Below, piece by piece: positions 49,448-57,777 of a DNA stretch of 64,000 nt. Made by a program: the position numbers and the translations under genes. The stretch is from Lewinellaceae bacterium. Lineage in GTDB: Bacteria > Bacteroidota > Bacteroidia > Chitinophagales > Saprospiraceae. The stretch spans positions 1-64,000 of the forward strand of contig JACJYE010000005.1 of the NCBI GenBank assembly GCA_020636255.1. The letters are read 5' to 3'. Each line of letters starts with the position of its first letter. Positions within the stretch are counted from its first letter, which is position 1. The notes beneath the pieces were generated by a model. The model saw nothing but the letters and a program-made list of their open reading frames with translations. It made no database searches and had not been told where the DNA came from.

Positions 49448-50431
49448 CTACCGGACAACCAGCCCCATCTGCTGCTGCGCGTAGCGCTCGCCGGCGAATG
49501 CGCCTTCAGGGAATGCCTCGTTGAGCTGGCGTAATTCCTCAGGTGACAGTTCTATATCGATAGCAGCCAGGTTTTCTGCCAGTCGGCCCCGGTTCGTGGT
49601 GCCGATGAGGGGTAAGATATCGTCGCCCTGATGCAGGGCCCAGGCGATGGCCAACTGGGCGGGGGTGCAGCCTTTGTCATCGGCTAACCCGTGGAGTTTT
49701 TGCAGCCGGCCCTGATTAGCCTCGAAATTGCTGCCTGTAAAACGTGGAGCGTGCCCCCGGAAATCGCCTGGTTCATAATGCCCGTTCAGGGTTCCGGACA
49801 GCAGCCCTCTGGATAATACGCCATAAGCAACCACGCCGACACCCAGCTCGCGGGCGGTGTCCAGCAATTCCCGTTCAATGACCCTGGTGGCCAGAGAGTA
49901 CTCTACCTCGATAGCCGTGACGGGATGCACCGCATGGGCGCGCCGCAGTAGTTCCGGCGAGGCTTCTGACAACCCCAGGTGCAGCACCTTGCCTTCCCGG
50001 ATCAGATCGGCAATGGCCCCTACCGTCTCTTCGATAGGGATGGCCGGGTTGATCCGCGAAGGCTGGTACAACCCGATGGCCTCGACGCCCAGCCGGGTGA
50101 GGCTGTAGGCCGCGAAATTCCTGACAGCTTCCGGCCGGGTGTCGATACCGGAAAAGCCGCCCTGCGGCGTGCGCAATACGCCGAATTTTACGCTTACCAG
50201 GGGCAGTTCACTGCGTTCCTGGAGCACTTTGCCGATCAGCATTTCATTGTGGCCGGAGCCGTAGAAATCGCCGGTATTCAGGAAGTTGATGCCTGCATCT
50301 AGCGCGGCATGGATGGTGGCCATGCTTTCTTTGTCATCGCGGGTGGCTTTGGACCCGTAAAGGTCTGACATGCCCATACAGCCCAGGCCAACGGCCGAAA
50401 CCGCCGGCCCGGTTTTTCCAAGTCGTTTCAT
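49448..50431 (-). CDS. aldo/keto reductase (variant lacking the canonical His)
   Basis: The 327-residue TIM-barrel NADPH-dependent oxidoreductase has the family opening LGKTGPAVSAVGLGCMGMS. Catalytic residues Asp55 and Tyr57 are in NTGDFYG and Lys82 is in VSVKFG. The usual catalytic His (HRVD) is replaced by Ser125 in LYQPSRINP; a PxR form at this position occurs in a known subgroup of aldo/keto reductases, so the enzyme is probably active. The cofactor-binding end (IGTTNRGRLAENL) is intact and the length is normal. It stands alone on the minus strand between two copies of repeat family C. The AraC gene lies 200 bp upstream on the same strand and could regulate it (inference). Confidence 0.92.
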   Translation of the reverse strand: MKRLGKTGPAVSAVGLGCMGMSDLYGSKATRDDKESMATIHAALDAGINFLNTGDFYGSGHNEMLIGKVLQERSELPLVSVKFGVLRTPQGGFSGIDTRPEAVRNFAAYSLTRLGVEAIGLYQPSRINPAIPIEETVGAIADLIREGKVLHLGLSEASPELLRRAHAVHPVTAIEVEYSLATRVIERELLDTARELGVGVVAYGVLSRGLLSGTLNGHYEPGDFRGHAPRFTGSNFEANQGRLQKLHGLADDKGCTPAQLAIAWALHQGDDILPLIGTTNRGRLAENLAAIDIELSPEELRQLNEAFPEGAFAGERYAQQQMGLVVR

Positions 50432-50574
50432 ATCTGATGGTTTTAACGTTGATGGTGTGCGGAAGCAAGGGTAGTTGTAAAGTTGGCGCCTCCGGTTACT
50501 GTCACAAAGGTAGCGGGCCGGAGCTGGCCGCGAAAGGTATTTATTTAAGAACCCATGGTCTATTTCTAAGATAA

Positions 50575-50635
50575 CTGAGAGCTTGTTTGGAGGCTGTATT
50601 TTAGCCCAAAGGGTGGCCTCCGAACAAGCTCTCAG
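50575..50635. repeat. palindromic repeat family C, copy 2 (short form)
   Basis: Twenty-base arms (left starts CTGAGAGCTTG, right ends CAAGCTCTCAG) pair with one mismatch around the TTTTAGCCCAAAGG core. The right arm includes the stop codon of the minus-strand AraC gene, so the element overlaps coding sequence by a few bases. Confidence 0.8.
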
Positions 50636-51531
50636 CTTTTTCGGAACTGCCCGGGCGTCAGGCCGGTTGCCTTTTTGAAGAAGCGGGAGAAATTGGAAGC
50701 GTCCTCGTAGGCTAATTCGTAAGCGACTTCGGCAACCGTAAGGCTCGTGTTTTTGAGCAGGGCGCAGGCTTCCGACACCACCCTCTCATCGATCCACTGT
50801 TTCACCGTTTTCCCCGTTTCCGCTTTGATGGTATTGCTCAGATGATTGGGGTGGAGGTGGAGGTGTGCAGCGTAGTCCTGCACATTCCAAATGCGGTTGT
50901 CTTTTTTGGTGGCTATGTTCATGAAATTTTGATTCAGAGCAGCCCTGAACTGCTGGGCGATCTCGGCGGGCCTCCTCTCGGGCTCCAGCGCAGCCTGATA
51001 TGCCAGCAAAAGCTCCCTGGTTTTGAACAGCAGCCCCGCCAGTTGGCTGCACAGAATCTTTTCCTTGTAAGGAGACCGGCCGAGGTATTCCTGTTCCAGC
51101 ATTTCGCACAGTATCTTAAGCCGTGCAAAGGGGGCCTGCGGCAGGTACATCACCGGCGCTGTTTCATCCGACAGGAAGGGGAAATCCGCCAGGATGTTCC
51201 CGGGATAATTGGTGCGGAGGAAGGCCTCGGTGAAGGTGATCATATAACCTTGTACATTTTCCTCGATGGTGAAGGATTTCAGGTGGCCAGGGTTTGTGAA
51301 ATAGTAGGAAAACGGCTTTAAAGGGTACCAATGCCCGTCGATGGTGTAATGGCCCTTGCCGGTTTCGATGAGCACAATGGTGTGATAATTGGTGCGGAAA
51401 AAAGGCGAGGCCATCGGCGCTTCGCCATGCAGGCCGTCGAGCGGGTGAATGGTGAAATCGAAGGCCTGCTCCAACTCCAGGTTGATAGAACGAAAGAATT
51501 CGGAGATCGAGTGGTAGATCCTGGCCTTCAT
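50632..51531 (-). CDS. AraC-family transcriptional regulator
   Basis: The 299-residue protein has an N-terminal cupin-like sensing domain (about 25-150) and a C-terminal double HTH (about 200-297). The first HTH is in VQDYAAHLHLHPNHLSNTIKAE and the second in LTVAEVAYELAYEDASNFSRFFKKATGLTP. This matches one-component AraC regulators, which respond to a small ligand. The gene starts 12 bp after the Dabb-domain lipoprotein gene on the same strand, which indicates one operon. Its stop codon lies within a palindromic repeat, which probably forms the 3' end of the transcript. The ligand is unknown. Confidence 0.92.
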   Translation of the reverse strand: MKARIYHSISEFFRSINLELEQAFDFTIHPLDGLHGEAPMASPFFRTNYHTIVLIETGKGHYTIDGHWYPLKPFSYYFTNPGHLKSFTIEENVQGYMITFTEAFLRTNYPGNILADFPFLSDETAPVMYLPQAPFARLKILCEMLEQEYLGRSPYKEKILCSQLAGLLFKTRELLLAYQAALEPERRPAEIAQQFRAALNQNFMNIATKKDNRIWNVQDYAAHLHLHPNHLSNTIKAETGKTVKQWIDERVVSEACALLKNTSLTVAEVAYELAYEDASNFSRFFKKATGLTPGQFRKS

Positions 51532-51543
51532 GCACGGATAGGT

Positions 51544-51999
51544 TTACTCCCGCCAGTAGTCGTATACCGCCGGCGGGCCTCCGAGGTAGGCGCCCAGCAC
51601 CTTTTTCAGCTGCAGGTGCGTAGGGTGGTTCTGGTAGGCCTCATAAGCTGCCATGTCGGCAAAACTCATCTGGAAAACGATCTCATGGCCGGAAATAAAG
51701 CGCTCATCTCCCGTATCGGCGATCCGCCCCACCTCGAGGCCATGCACGCCTTCGATCGACATCAGCTTCTTGATCTCAGTTATGAGCGTATCGGCCTGGG
51801 CTTCATCCAGCCCCTCCTTAAGCTTGAGAAAGACAATGTGCACCAGTTCTCCTTCAGGGCGGGCCAGGGCCGCCAGCTCGCTTTCGAGCGCCTTTACATG
51901 TGCTTTTGCCTGGGCCAGCTCTTCCTGAAGCCCCGACGGCTGTTGACGGCATGCAGCGAGCAAAAGCGTGGAAGTGAACAGAAAAACCAGATGCCTCAT
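51544..51999 (-). CDS. lipoprotein with stress-responsive A/B-barrel (Dabb) domain
   Basis: The 151-residue protein has a lipoprotein signal (MRHLVFLFTSTLLLAAC, lipobox LAAC with Cys17). A short coiled coil (about 23-45) is followed by a Dabb domain (about 50-148), with VHIVFLKLKEGL, IEGVHGLEVGR and a C-terminal PPAVYDYW. The frame is open upstream to an ATG at 52047, but those 16 codons lie within a MITE and give no signal peptide, so the ATG at 51999 is preferred. Dabb proteins form small dimeric ferredoxin-like barrels with varied or unknown functions. It is followed after 12 bp by the AraC gene. Confidence 0.85.
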   Translation of the reverse strand: MRHLVFLFTSTLLLAACRQQPSGLQEELAQAKAHVKALESELAALARPEGELVHIVFLKLKEGLDEAQADTLITEIKKLMSIEGVHGLEVGRIADTGDERFISGHEIVFQMSFADMAAYEAYQNHPTHLQLKKVLGAYLGGPPAVYDYWRE

Positions 52000-52032
52000 G
52001 GTAGTATGATAATTGATCTTGAAATATAAGCC

Positions 52033-52184
52033 GTAACTATTCAGCATGCAGCCTAAAATGCTCCTGAAGCAAAATTTTGTAGGATTTTTTATTGTCTAAC
52101 CCCTTCTCATTCCCCTTGAAAGGGGAAGGGTGGATTACAAAATTTTGCTTCAGGGCGTAAATTACCATGATGCTGAATAGTTAC
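52033..52184. mobile_element. MITE-like element, family A, copy 2 (intact)
   Basis: The 152-bp element has termini GTAACTATTCAGCAT and ATGCTGAATAGTTAC as exact 15-bp inverted repeats. Perfect internal 18-bp arms are CTGAAGCAAAATTTTGTA and TACAAAATTTTGCTTCAG. The centre holds TTCCCCTTGAAAGGGGAA, also palindromic. It is the intact counterpart of the element at 42293 and would fold as one long hairpin. Confidence 0.75.
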
Positions 52185-52230
52185 TATAAGCCTAAGCTGT
52201 AACCTGTAACCTGTAACAGCCCCCCGCAAG

Positions 52231-53337
52231 TTAAAAAATTATCCCCATTCGCTCCATGTCACGGAAAAAGCGCACGGGCTCTACCACCTGCCCCTGGAAC
52301 CAAAGGCCGGGCCTGCGTGCTGTACCGTCGTAGTATTGCAACAGCGTGGCTACTGCAGGTATGGCCGTGAGTATATAGGCGTCTTCATGAGAAAGTTGTA
52401 GCTTGAATGTTTTGGGCTTGCCCTGATGCAGGCCTGCTGCTTCCAGAACAAGCCTGGCCATGAACGGTGGTTTGCAAAAGCGCAGGCTCCACCAGAACAG
52501 CCTGGCCAACAGGCCCTGCCGTCGAGGCGGCAGCAGTTTGAGGCCCAGTAACAACAAAGGCAAAACCAGGTAATCGGTGATGGGGTTGAAACCGGAAATG
52601 AACACGCCGGTTTCCCGAAGCGAGGGAAAGAGGCCGGGCAGAATGCTCATTTCTTCGAAATACATAGGCGTACAAGGTATGCGGCCTATAGGGCTGCCAA
52701 AATCGTAGGTATAGGTTTTCCAGGACTGCGGTTCGGCCCATTGGCCATCCTGGAATAACCTGCCGGAATAGTGCCTGAACTCATCCATAAACTCCTCCCG
52801 CGTGCCGGGTACGACGTCCATCGAGCTCCAGTCTACCTTCAGGGCGGCATAGATATTGGCCTTTTGAAGGGTGTCGAACTGCAGGCCCGCATACCGGGCG
52901 AGGGCGGCGAGGACGCCGGGGTGAAAACCGCCGTCGGTGATAAAACACCGGCCTGCCGGCCCCAGGAAGGGCTCCTGCTGGCGTAGCACATCCAGCTTGT
53001 GGGGCATGGAAAGCTGGATGTCGAAATAATCAGTACCGGCCTGCAGGCAGGCTTCTGCCACCATGCTGGTGTGTTCGATGGCAGAGGCGGCCAGGATCAG
53101 CAGCCGGACGCCGGGGAGGGCGTCGGCCATCGCTTTTCTGTCGCTCAGGTCGAGCGCCATAGCTGCCAGGGAGGCCTGAGGGTGGGCCGCGCGAAGCCGG
53201 TTTACAGCAATCTGTGCCTTCTTCAGGTTCCTGCCTGCAATGATGAGCTCGATGTCCGCTTTTTCCCGGAGCAGGTAGTCGGCGATGAGATAGCCGGCAT
53301 TACCGTAACCGCCGGCAAGAAGAGTTCTATGGGCCAT
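52231..53337 (-). CDS. saccharopine dehydrogenase-like NAD(P)-binding protein
   Basis: The 368-residue protein starts with a Rossmann dinucleotide-binding motif (LLAGGYGNAGYLIADYLL, about 6-23). It continues with IIAGRN, a segment LDLSDRKAM and VRLLILAASAIEHTSM, typical of the saccharopine dehydrogenase NADP-binding superfamily. GTDYFDIQ and a GFHPG turn follow. A hydrophobic stretch (LVLPLLLLGLKLL, near residue 265) may be a membrane-associated helix, as in the human SCCPDH-like group. The substrate is unknown; true lysine-pathway activity is not implied. It is divergent from the DinB-like gene, with a family C repeat between them. Confidence 0.82.
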   Translation of the reverse strand: MAHRTLLAGGYGNAGYLIADYLLREKADIELIIAGRNLKKAQIAVNRLRAAHPQASLAAMALDLSDRKAMADALPGVRLLILAASAIEHTSMVAEACLQAGTDYFDIQLSMPHKLDVLRQQEPFLGPAGRCFITDGGFHPGVLAALARYAGLQFDTLQKANIYAALKVDWSSMDVVPGTREEFMDEFRHYSGRLFQDGQWAEPQSWKTYTYDFGSPIGRIPCTPMYFEEMSILPGLFPSLRETGVFISGFNPITDYLVLPLLLLGLKLLPPRRQGLLARLFWWSLRFCKPPFMARLVLEAAGLHQGKPKTFKLQLSHEDAYILTAIPAVATLLQYYDGTARRPGLWFQGQVVEPVRFFRDMERMGIIF

Positions 53338-53410
53338 AGATCAAGGGATTTTGTGGTTAAAACACATCGGCTAATCCCTGTTGTCATTTCTACCGTTAGA
53401 AGGGCCTATC

Positions 53411-53492
53411 TTAGGGCTTGTTTGGAGGCCGCTTTCGGAGATAAAAAGTGACGTGTTTTAGCCCAAAAGGTGGCGGCCAAACAAGCTCTTAG
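53411..53492. repeat. palindromic repeat family C, copy 3 (long form)
   Basis: The outer arms TTAGGGCTTGTTTGG and CCAAACAAGCTCTTAG pair with few mismatches. Compared with copies 1 and 2 the centre has an extra GAGATAAAAAGTGACGTG before TTTTAGCCCAAA. It lies in the divergent intergenic region between genes starting at 53337 and 53526. Confidence 0.75.
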
Positions 53493-53525
53493 CGTTAAAA
53501 TTACAAAACAAAACATCATACGGCT

Positions 53526-54128
53526 ATGAAGCACCGCTTTTTTACCATCCTTTTACTTCAGCTTATGGTTACTGCATTAGTTGCGCAAAACCAGGAAGAA
53601 AGCTTGCCTTTTCAAGAGATACCCGATTACCCTGAAGCTTACACGGCCGAGGCCGTGGCCGCCAGGATGGCCGACGGACTGGGCTTTCGCTACTATTGGG
53701 CGACGGAGGGGCTTCGCGAAGAGGATCTGGCCTTCCGCCCCAGTGAAGCTGCGCGAACATCGGAAGAGACGATCCGCCATATCTACGGCCTGAGTGTGAT
53801 CATTGTAAATGCCGTGTTTGAAAAGGCTAATGAAAGCGGAGCGGAGGATGGCTCGGAGCTTACCTTTGAACAGCTACGCAGGGCCACCCTGAACAACCTG
53901 AAACTGGCGAGCGACAAACTCAGGGCTAGCCCGGAAGGGGCGCTGAACGGCTACGAAGTCGTTTTTAAACGGGGTGAAACCAGCCGTTCATTTCCCTTTT
54001 GGAACCTTATCAACGGCCCTATAGCCGATGCGATCTGGCATACCGGCCAGGTGGTTTCATTCCGCCGCTCTTCCGGCAACCCGATCAACCCAAAGGTGAG
54101 CGTGTTCAGCGGGCGCCTGGTGGAGTAG
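53526..54128 (+). CDS. exported DinB-like protein
   Basis: The 200-residue protein begins with a clear signal peptide (MKHRFFTILLLQLMVTALVAQ). A four-helix DinB-like fold follows, with GFRYYWATEGL (53-63), TSEETIRHIYGL (78-89, His85) and GPIADAIWHTGQVVSFRR (164-181, His172), the usual positions for metal-binding His. DinB-superfamily members include thiol-dependent transferases and many proteins of unknown function. A signal peptide is unusual for this mostly cytosolic group and suggests periplasmic location. It forms a single-gene unit, divergent from the saccharopine dehydrogenase-like gene. Confidence 0.8.
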   Translation: MKHRFFTILLLQLMVTALVAQNQEESLPFQEIPDYPEAYTAEAVAARMADGLGFRYYWATEGLREEDLAFRPSEAARTSEETIRHIYGLSVIIVNAVFEKANESGAEDGSELTFEQLRRATLNNLKLASDKLRASPEGALNGYEVVFKRGETSRSFPFWNLINGPIADAIWHTGQVVSFRRSSGNPINPKVSVFSGRLVE

Positions 54129-54201
54129 CCCAAAGCAGCATGACAGCTTGCTGTCCATCTACCCCGGTAATCCATTAATCCTGTAAATCCTGGCCCCACG
54201 G

Positions 54202-54666
54202 CTACCAAAGCTCTACCACTACCACCTTTCTCGCTTGAAACAGTACCTCCTCCCCAGCCTGTTTCCCCAGCAGCGCCTGCCCCAGCGGTGAGGCCAGCGA
54301 CAGGGCAAAAAACATTTCCCCATCCAGCGCTACTTTGCCCAGGGGGGCGGAAAAGTAATATAGCCCTTCATTGGTGCGCACCAGGCTGCCGGCTTCAACC
54401 CGTTGGTGGCCTTCCTGCGGGTTGATGGTTTCCAGCAGGCGAAGGCTGGCGAGGGTAGTGGCCAGCTGTCGGGCGTACTTGTCCTTTTCGGCCTGCATCA
54501 TAGCCCTGCCGGTCTCGTATTTGTCGCCAACGCTGCTCTTCGTCTCCTCGTTCGCTGCCGCCTGGGCGTCGGCCATGGCCCGCTCCAGGATGTCGGCCAA
54601 CTGTTGTAGCCGGGCCAGACACTGCGCATGGAGGCGGGCCTTTATGTCAAACCGCCGGCTCGTCAT
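54202..54666 (-). CDS. GreA/GreB-like transcription factor
   Basis: The 154-residue protein is close to GreA length. The N-terminal half (1-75) is helical and could form the Gre coiled coil, with an acidic patch and KSSVGDKYETGRAM near 43-56. The C-terminal domain (about 88-154) has the Gre FKBP-like pattern VEAGSLVRTNEGLYYFS, ALSLASPLGQALLGKQAGEEV. Gre factors rescue backtracked RNA polymerase; whether this divergent Bacteroidota type does so is not known from the sequence. Its start lies inside the end of the OPT transporter gene (20-bp overlap), so the two are translationally linked. Confidence 0.8.
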   Translation of the reverse strand: MTSRRFDIKARLHAQCLARLQQLADILERAMADAQAAANEETKSSVGDKYETGRAMMQAEKDKYARQLATTLASLRLLETINPQEGHQRVEAGSLVRTNEGLYYFSAPLGKVALDGEMFFALSLASPLGQALLGKQAGEEVLFQARKVVVVELW

Positions 54667-56707
54667 CCTGCATGCCTATCCGGTACAGAACGAACCCCAT
54701 AAAGGCAAAGAAGGCCACACCCAGCAGCATATAGCCTCCCTCGCCGAGGGCCGGCGCCAGTAGGATGTGTTCCATATTTACTTTAGCAAGGGCATTGGCC
54801 ACGTTTTCGTTGACCGAGAGCAGGGCTACGATGACACCTGCCAGGGCGCCGCCGGCGACGAGGCCCGTCGAGAAGAGATTGCCTTTGCCGAGCTCGTCGT
54901 CCTCTGTTTTTTTGCCCTTGCTTTCCTTGCGCCAGTCTACCAGCCCTTTGATGGCGCCGCCGATGAAAATGGGCAGGGTAGTAGACAACGGCAGGTACAA
55001 CCCCACGGCAAAAGAAAGGGATTTTACACCGCATAACTCAACCGTGAGCGCGATGAACACGCCGACCAGCACGAACTGCCAGTCGAGGTTGAACGACAGC
55101 AGGCCTTTGATCAGCGTAGCCATCAGGGTGGCCTGCGGGGCGGCATATTTTTCGCCTATGGCGTGGTGGATGCCCTGTGCCAGCAGTTCCGGCGTGGGCG
55201 TATCCAGGTATTTTACCGTAAAGCCGATGACGATGCTGGAGAATATGGCGCCGACAAAGAGGGCCAGCTGCTGATAGCGTGGCGTAGCGCCGACGATATA
55301 ACCCGTTTTCAGGTCCTGGCTCGTGGCGCCGGCATTGGCTGCGGCTACGCAGATCATACCTCCGACCACCAGCACCAGGGGCTCGAATACCTGCCCCGTC
55401 CAGCCTACGGCGATGAAGATCAGAGCGGTGCCCATGACGGTGGCGATGGTCATACCCGAGATCGGGTTGTTGGAAGAACCGATGATGCCGACGATACGGC
55501 TGGAGACCGTAACGAAGAAAAAGCCGAAAAGGACCACCAGCACCCCGATCAGCCACTTGGACAGGATGGAGTCGCCGGGGATCATAGGCAGTACCGACAT
55601 GAGCACGATCAGGGCCAGGCTGCCATAGAGCACCACTTTTAGCGACAGGTCGTTTTCGGTACGGCTGACGGTTTCTCTATTGTTGCGATTGTTAAGGGCG
55701 CCCACGCTTTCCCGGAAGGAAGCGACGATGGTAGGCAGCGTTTTCAGCAGGGTGATGAAGCCCCCTGCTGCCACAGCTCCTGCGCCGACCTGCCTGACGT
55801 AGGCCCGGTAGATAGCAGAGGATGCATCGGCAAAAGTATGCGTAGCAGGGTCCCAGCCTCCTGCGCCTCCGGCTGTGGCCAGGCTTTGCAGGTATCCCAG
55901 CTTGACCAGCTGTTCGGCAATAGTATCGGGCGGCACCAGCGTGGCCAGCAGCGGCATTAACCCCAGCCACGCCAGCACGCCACCGGCGACCAGTACACCT
56001 GAGATGCGGGGGCCGATGATGTAACCCACGCCCATATATTCCGGCGTGATCTCTCCGCTGATGGTCGCCGCAGGCAGGTATTTATTCACAAAAGAAGTGC
56101 TGTACGCAGGCACCTCGGAAATGATGTGGATAACCTTCTGAAATATGGCGTAGAGGAAAGCGAAGCCCAGCCCCTGGTAGGCCGTTTTGGCGAAACTGCC
56201 TCCCTTGTCACCTGCGATGAGCACCGAAGCGCAGGCCGTGCCTTCCGGATAGGGCAGGCTGTGGTGTTCTTTGACGATGAGGGACCGCCTCAGGGGTATC
56301 ATCATGAGGGTGCCGAGGATGCCGCCAAGTACGGCGAGGGTGAAGATCGTCCAGTAGCGGAAATAGTGGTCGCCTACCGCCGGGTCGGAAAGGAAGAGGA
56401 AAGCCGGAAGGGTGAACACGACACCCGCCGCTATGCTCTCGCCAGCGGAGCCCGCCGTCTGGATGATATTATTCTCGAGTATGGTCGTGCCGAAAAAGCG
56501 TTGGCCCAGCGAAATGGCCAGCACGGCAATGGGGATGGAAGCGCTCACCGTCAGGCCCGCCTTCAGGGCGAGGTAAACGGTGGAAGCACCGAAAATGATG
56601 CCGAAGATAGCGCCCAGCACCAGCGCGCGCACGGTGAATTCGCGCATGCCGGTATTGGTAGCAGGAATGTAGGGTTTGAAGGCCGGGTTGGGTTTTTGAT
56701 CTGCCAT
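54647..56707 (-). CDS. OPT-family oligopeptide transporter
   Basis: The 686-residue protein is a polytopic membrane protein with many hydrophobic segments (roughly 14-16). OPT hallmarks include TILENNIIQTAGSAGESIAAG (near 75-95) and SLPYPEGTACASVLIAG (near 148-165). It matches the bacterial OPT group that takes up short peptides, or metal chelates in some branches. A central hydrophilic loop (about 325-345) and a cytoplasmic loop DWRKESKGKKTEDDELGK (about 601-618) are visible. It is followed by an overlapping GreA-like gene, an odd partner. The ATG at 56707 starts a normal soluble N-terminus. Confidence 0.92.
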   Translation of the reverse strand: MADQKPNPAFKPYIPATNTGMREFTVRALVLGAIFGIIFGASTVYLALKAGLTVSASIPIAVLAISLGQRFFGTTILENNIIQTAGSAGESIAAGVVFTLPAFLFLSDPAVGDHYFRYWTIFTLAVLGGILGTLMMIPLRRSLIVKEHHSLPYPEGTACASVLIAGDKGGSFAKTAYQGLGFAFLYAIFQKVIHIISEVPAYSTSFVNKYLPAATISGEITPEYMGVGYIIGPRISGVLVAGGVLAWLGLMPLLATLVPPDTIAEQLVKLGYLQSLATAGGAGGWDPATHTFADASSAIYRAYVRQVGAGAVAAGGFITLLKTLPTIVASFRESVGALNNRNNRETVSRTENDLSLKVVLYGSLALIVLMSVLPMIPGDSILSKWLIGVLVVLFGFFFVTVSSRIVGIIGSSNNPISGMTIATVMGTALIFIAVGWTGQVFEPLVLVVGGMICVAAANAGATSQDLKTGYIVGATPRYQQLALFVGAIFSSIVIGFTVKYLDTPTPELLAQGIHHAIGEKYAAPQATLMATLIKGLLSFNLDWQFVLVGVFIALTVELCGVKSLSFAVGLYLPLSTTLPIFIGGAIKGLVDWRKESKGKKTEDDELGKGNLFSTGLVAGGALAGVIVALLSVNENVANALAKVNMEHILLAPALGEGGYMLLGVAFFAFMGFVLYRIGMQDDEPAV

Positions 56708-56837
56708 GCTTTATTGGATGTAATGTTGATGAGGCTGCAGCCGGGAAGCCGCAACCAGCGCCAATTTAGCAAATTGACAGATTTAGACAGGTGTTTTTTT
56801 TGAGGGGCTACCTGAAGAGCAGTACGGGATAAAAGCG

Positions 56838-57470
56838 CTACTGCTTCAGCAATGCGCATTTGGCCCAGCCCGTTCTCCCATCATATTCTACTTTCCACCA
56901 GTACCTGTCGGTGCGCTCCAGAAAATGTACCTGCCCGCCTACCGGAAGCCGTACCAATACTTTGGACCGATGGTCGGGTGCGGCGCGCAGGCTGGTTTCC
57001 TGTGTGACGAGGTAATCGCCGGCTTCCGTCGTTTCGGCAGGCTTTGAGGCCGGCCGTGCTTTTTCTTCGGAGGCCTGGGTGGTGGCGGGTGAAGGGCCCC
57101 TAGGGGCTGATGCGATGATGGTGCCGGTAGTTCCCTTTACGCCCGAATCAGGGGTGGAGTCGAGCACCTTTACCAGCTTTTGTTCTACATAACCGATCAC
57201 ATCCCGGTGGTTGACGCGGTAGTACCCTTCTTCCAGGCCCAGTATTTTGACCATCGTGCCTTCCGCGATCTTTAAAAAGGCCATCGCGGAATGGCCTTTC
57301 GGGTGCCCTACCCACAAGGTGGCCTCTTTGAGTAAAACCCCCGTTGCTTCGTAGGTTGCAGGCTCACCAACACCTGCTGTGCATAACGGCGGCGCCGTGC
57401 TTGCAGCCCCTGAAAAAGAAAAGGAGCCGGCAGTAAGCAACAATGCCAGGAAAGATGAAAATTTCATCAT
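56838..57470 (-). CDS. secreted protein with two SH3-like domains
   Basis: The 210-residue protein has a signal peptide (MMKFSSFLALLLTAGSFSFSGAA). A first SH3b-like domain lies at about 40-102 (TLWVGHPKGHSAMAFLKIAEGTMV, GYYRVNHRDVIGYVEQKLV). A Pro/Thr/Ala-rich linker (about 105-145) leads to a second SH3b domain at about 148-208 (SLRAAPDHRSKVLVRLPVGG, WWKVEYDGRTGWAKCALL). Bacterial SH3 domains often bind cell-wall peptides. No catalytic domain is present, so it is probably a periplasmic binding or scaffold protein. It is monocistronic on the minus strand. Confidence 0.83.
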   Translation of the reverse strand: MMKFSSFLALLLTAGSFSFSGAASTAPPLCTAGVGEPATYEATGVLLKEATLWVGHPKGHSAMAFLKIAEGTMVKILGLEEGYYRVNHRDVIGYVEQKLVKVLDSTPDSGVKGTTGTIIASAPRGPSPATTQASEEKARPASKPAETTEAGDYLVTQETSLRAAPDHRSKVLVRLPVGGQVHFLERTDRYWWKVEYDGRTGWAKCALLKQ

Positions 57471-57544
57471 TCAGAAATTTTGATTGAAAAAGGAATTGAC
57501 ATGGAAGAAAGCTCTTCCGGCGAAGGTGCATACTTGTGGTTGAA

Positions 57545-57619
57545 CGCTTGTTTGAAGCCGCTTCTGGAGATAAAAAAGTGACGTGTTTTAGCCCAAAGGA
57601 TGGCCTCCAAACAAGCTTT
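57545..57619. repeat. palindromic repeat family C, copy 4 (long form)
   Basis: Arms GCTTGTTTGAAGCC and GGCCTCCAAACAAGC flank the long-form core (GGAGATAAAAAAGTGACGTG, then TTTTAGCCCAAAGG). It sits between the start of the SH3 gene and the end of the GH109-like gene, where it could terminate the latter. Confidence 0.75.
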
Positions 57620-57777
57620 GAAGCCTTTGTGAATACATGAAAGGGGTGAAGCATGTTTAAAAATGTTTTCCACGGCTTTAAAACGGAGGGGCGTTTCTGC
57701 CCGGGAAAACCAATTGTGGTGTTAAATATAAGTTTTTTATTGGAGCATCAAAAAAGTATGCATTAAAAACGCAGGGA

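Noticed and set aside
52000..52047. N-terminal extension of the Dabb lipoprotein from ATG 52047
   Set aside because: The extra codons lie in the end of a MITE and would bury the lipoprotein signal. The ATG at 51999 gives a proper lipobox.
49384..57619. att sites or integrated prophage bounded by family C repeats
   Set aside because: The repeats are palindromes placed between ordinary metabolic genes. No integrase, phage or conjugation gene lies between them.
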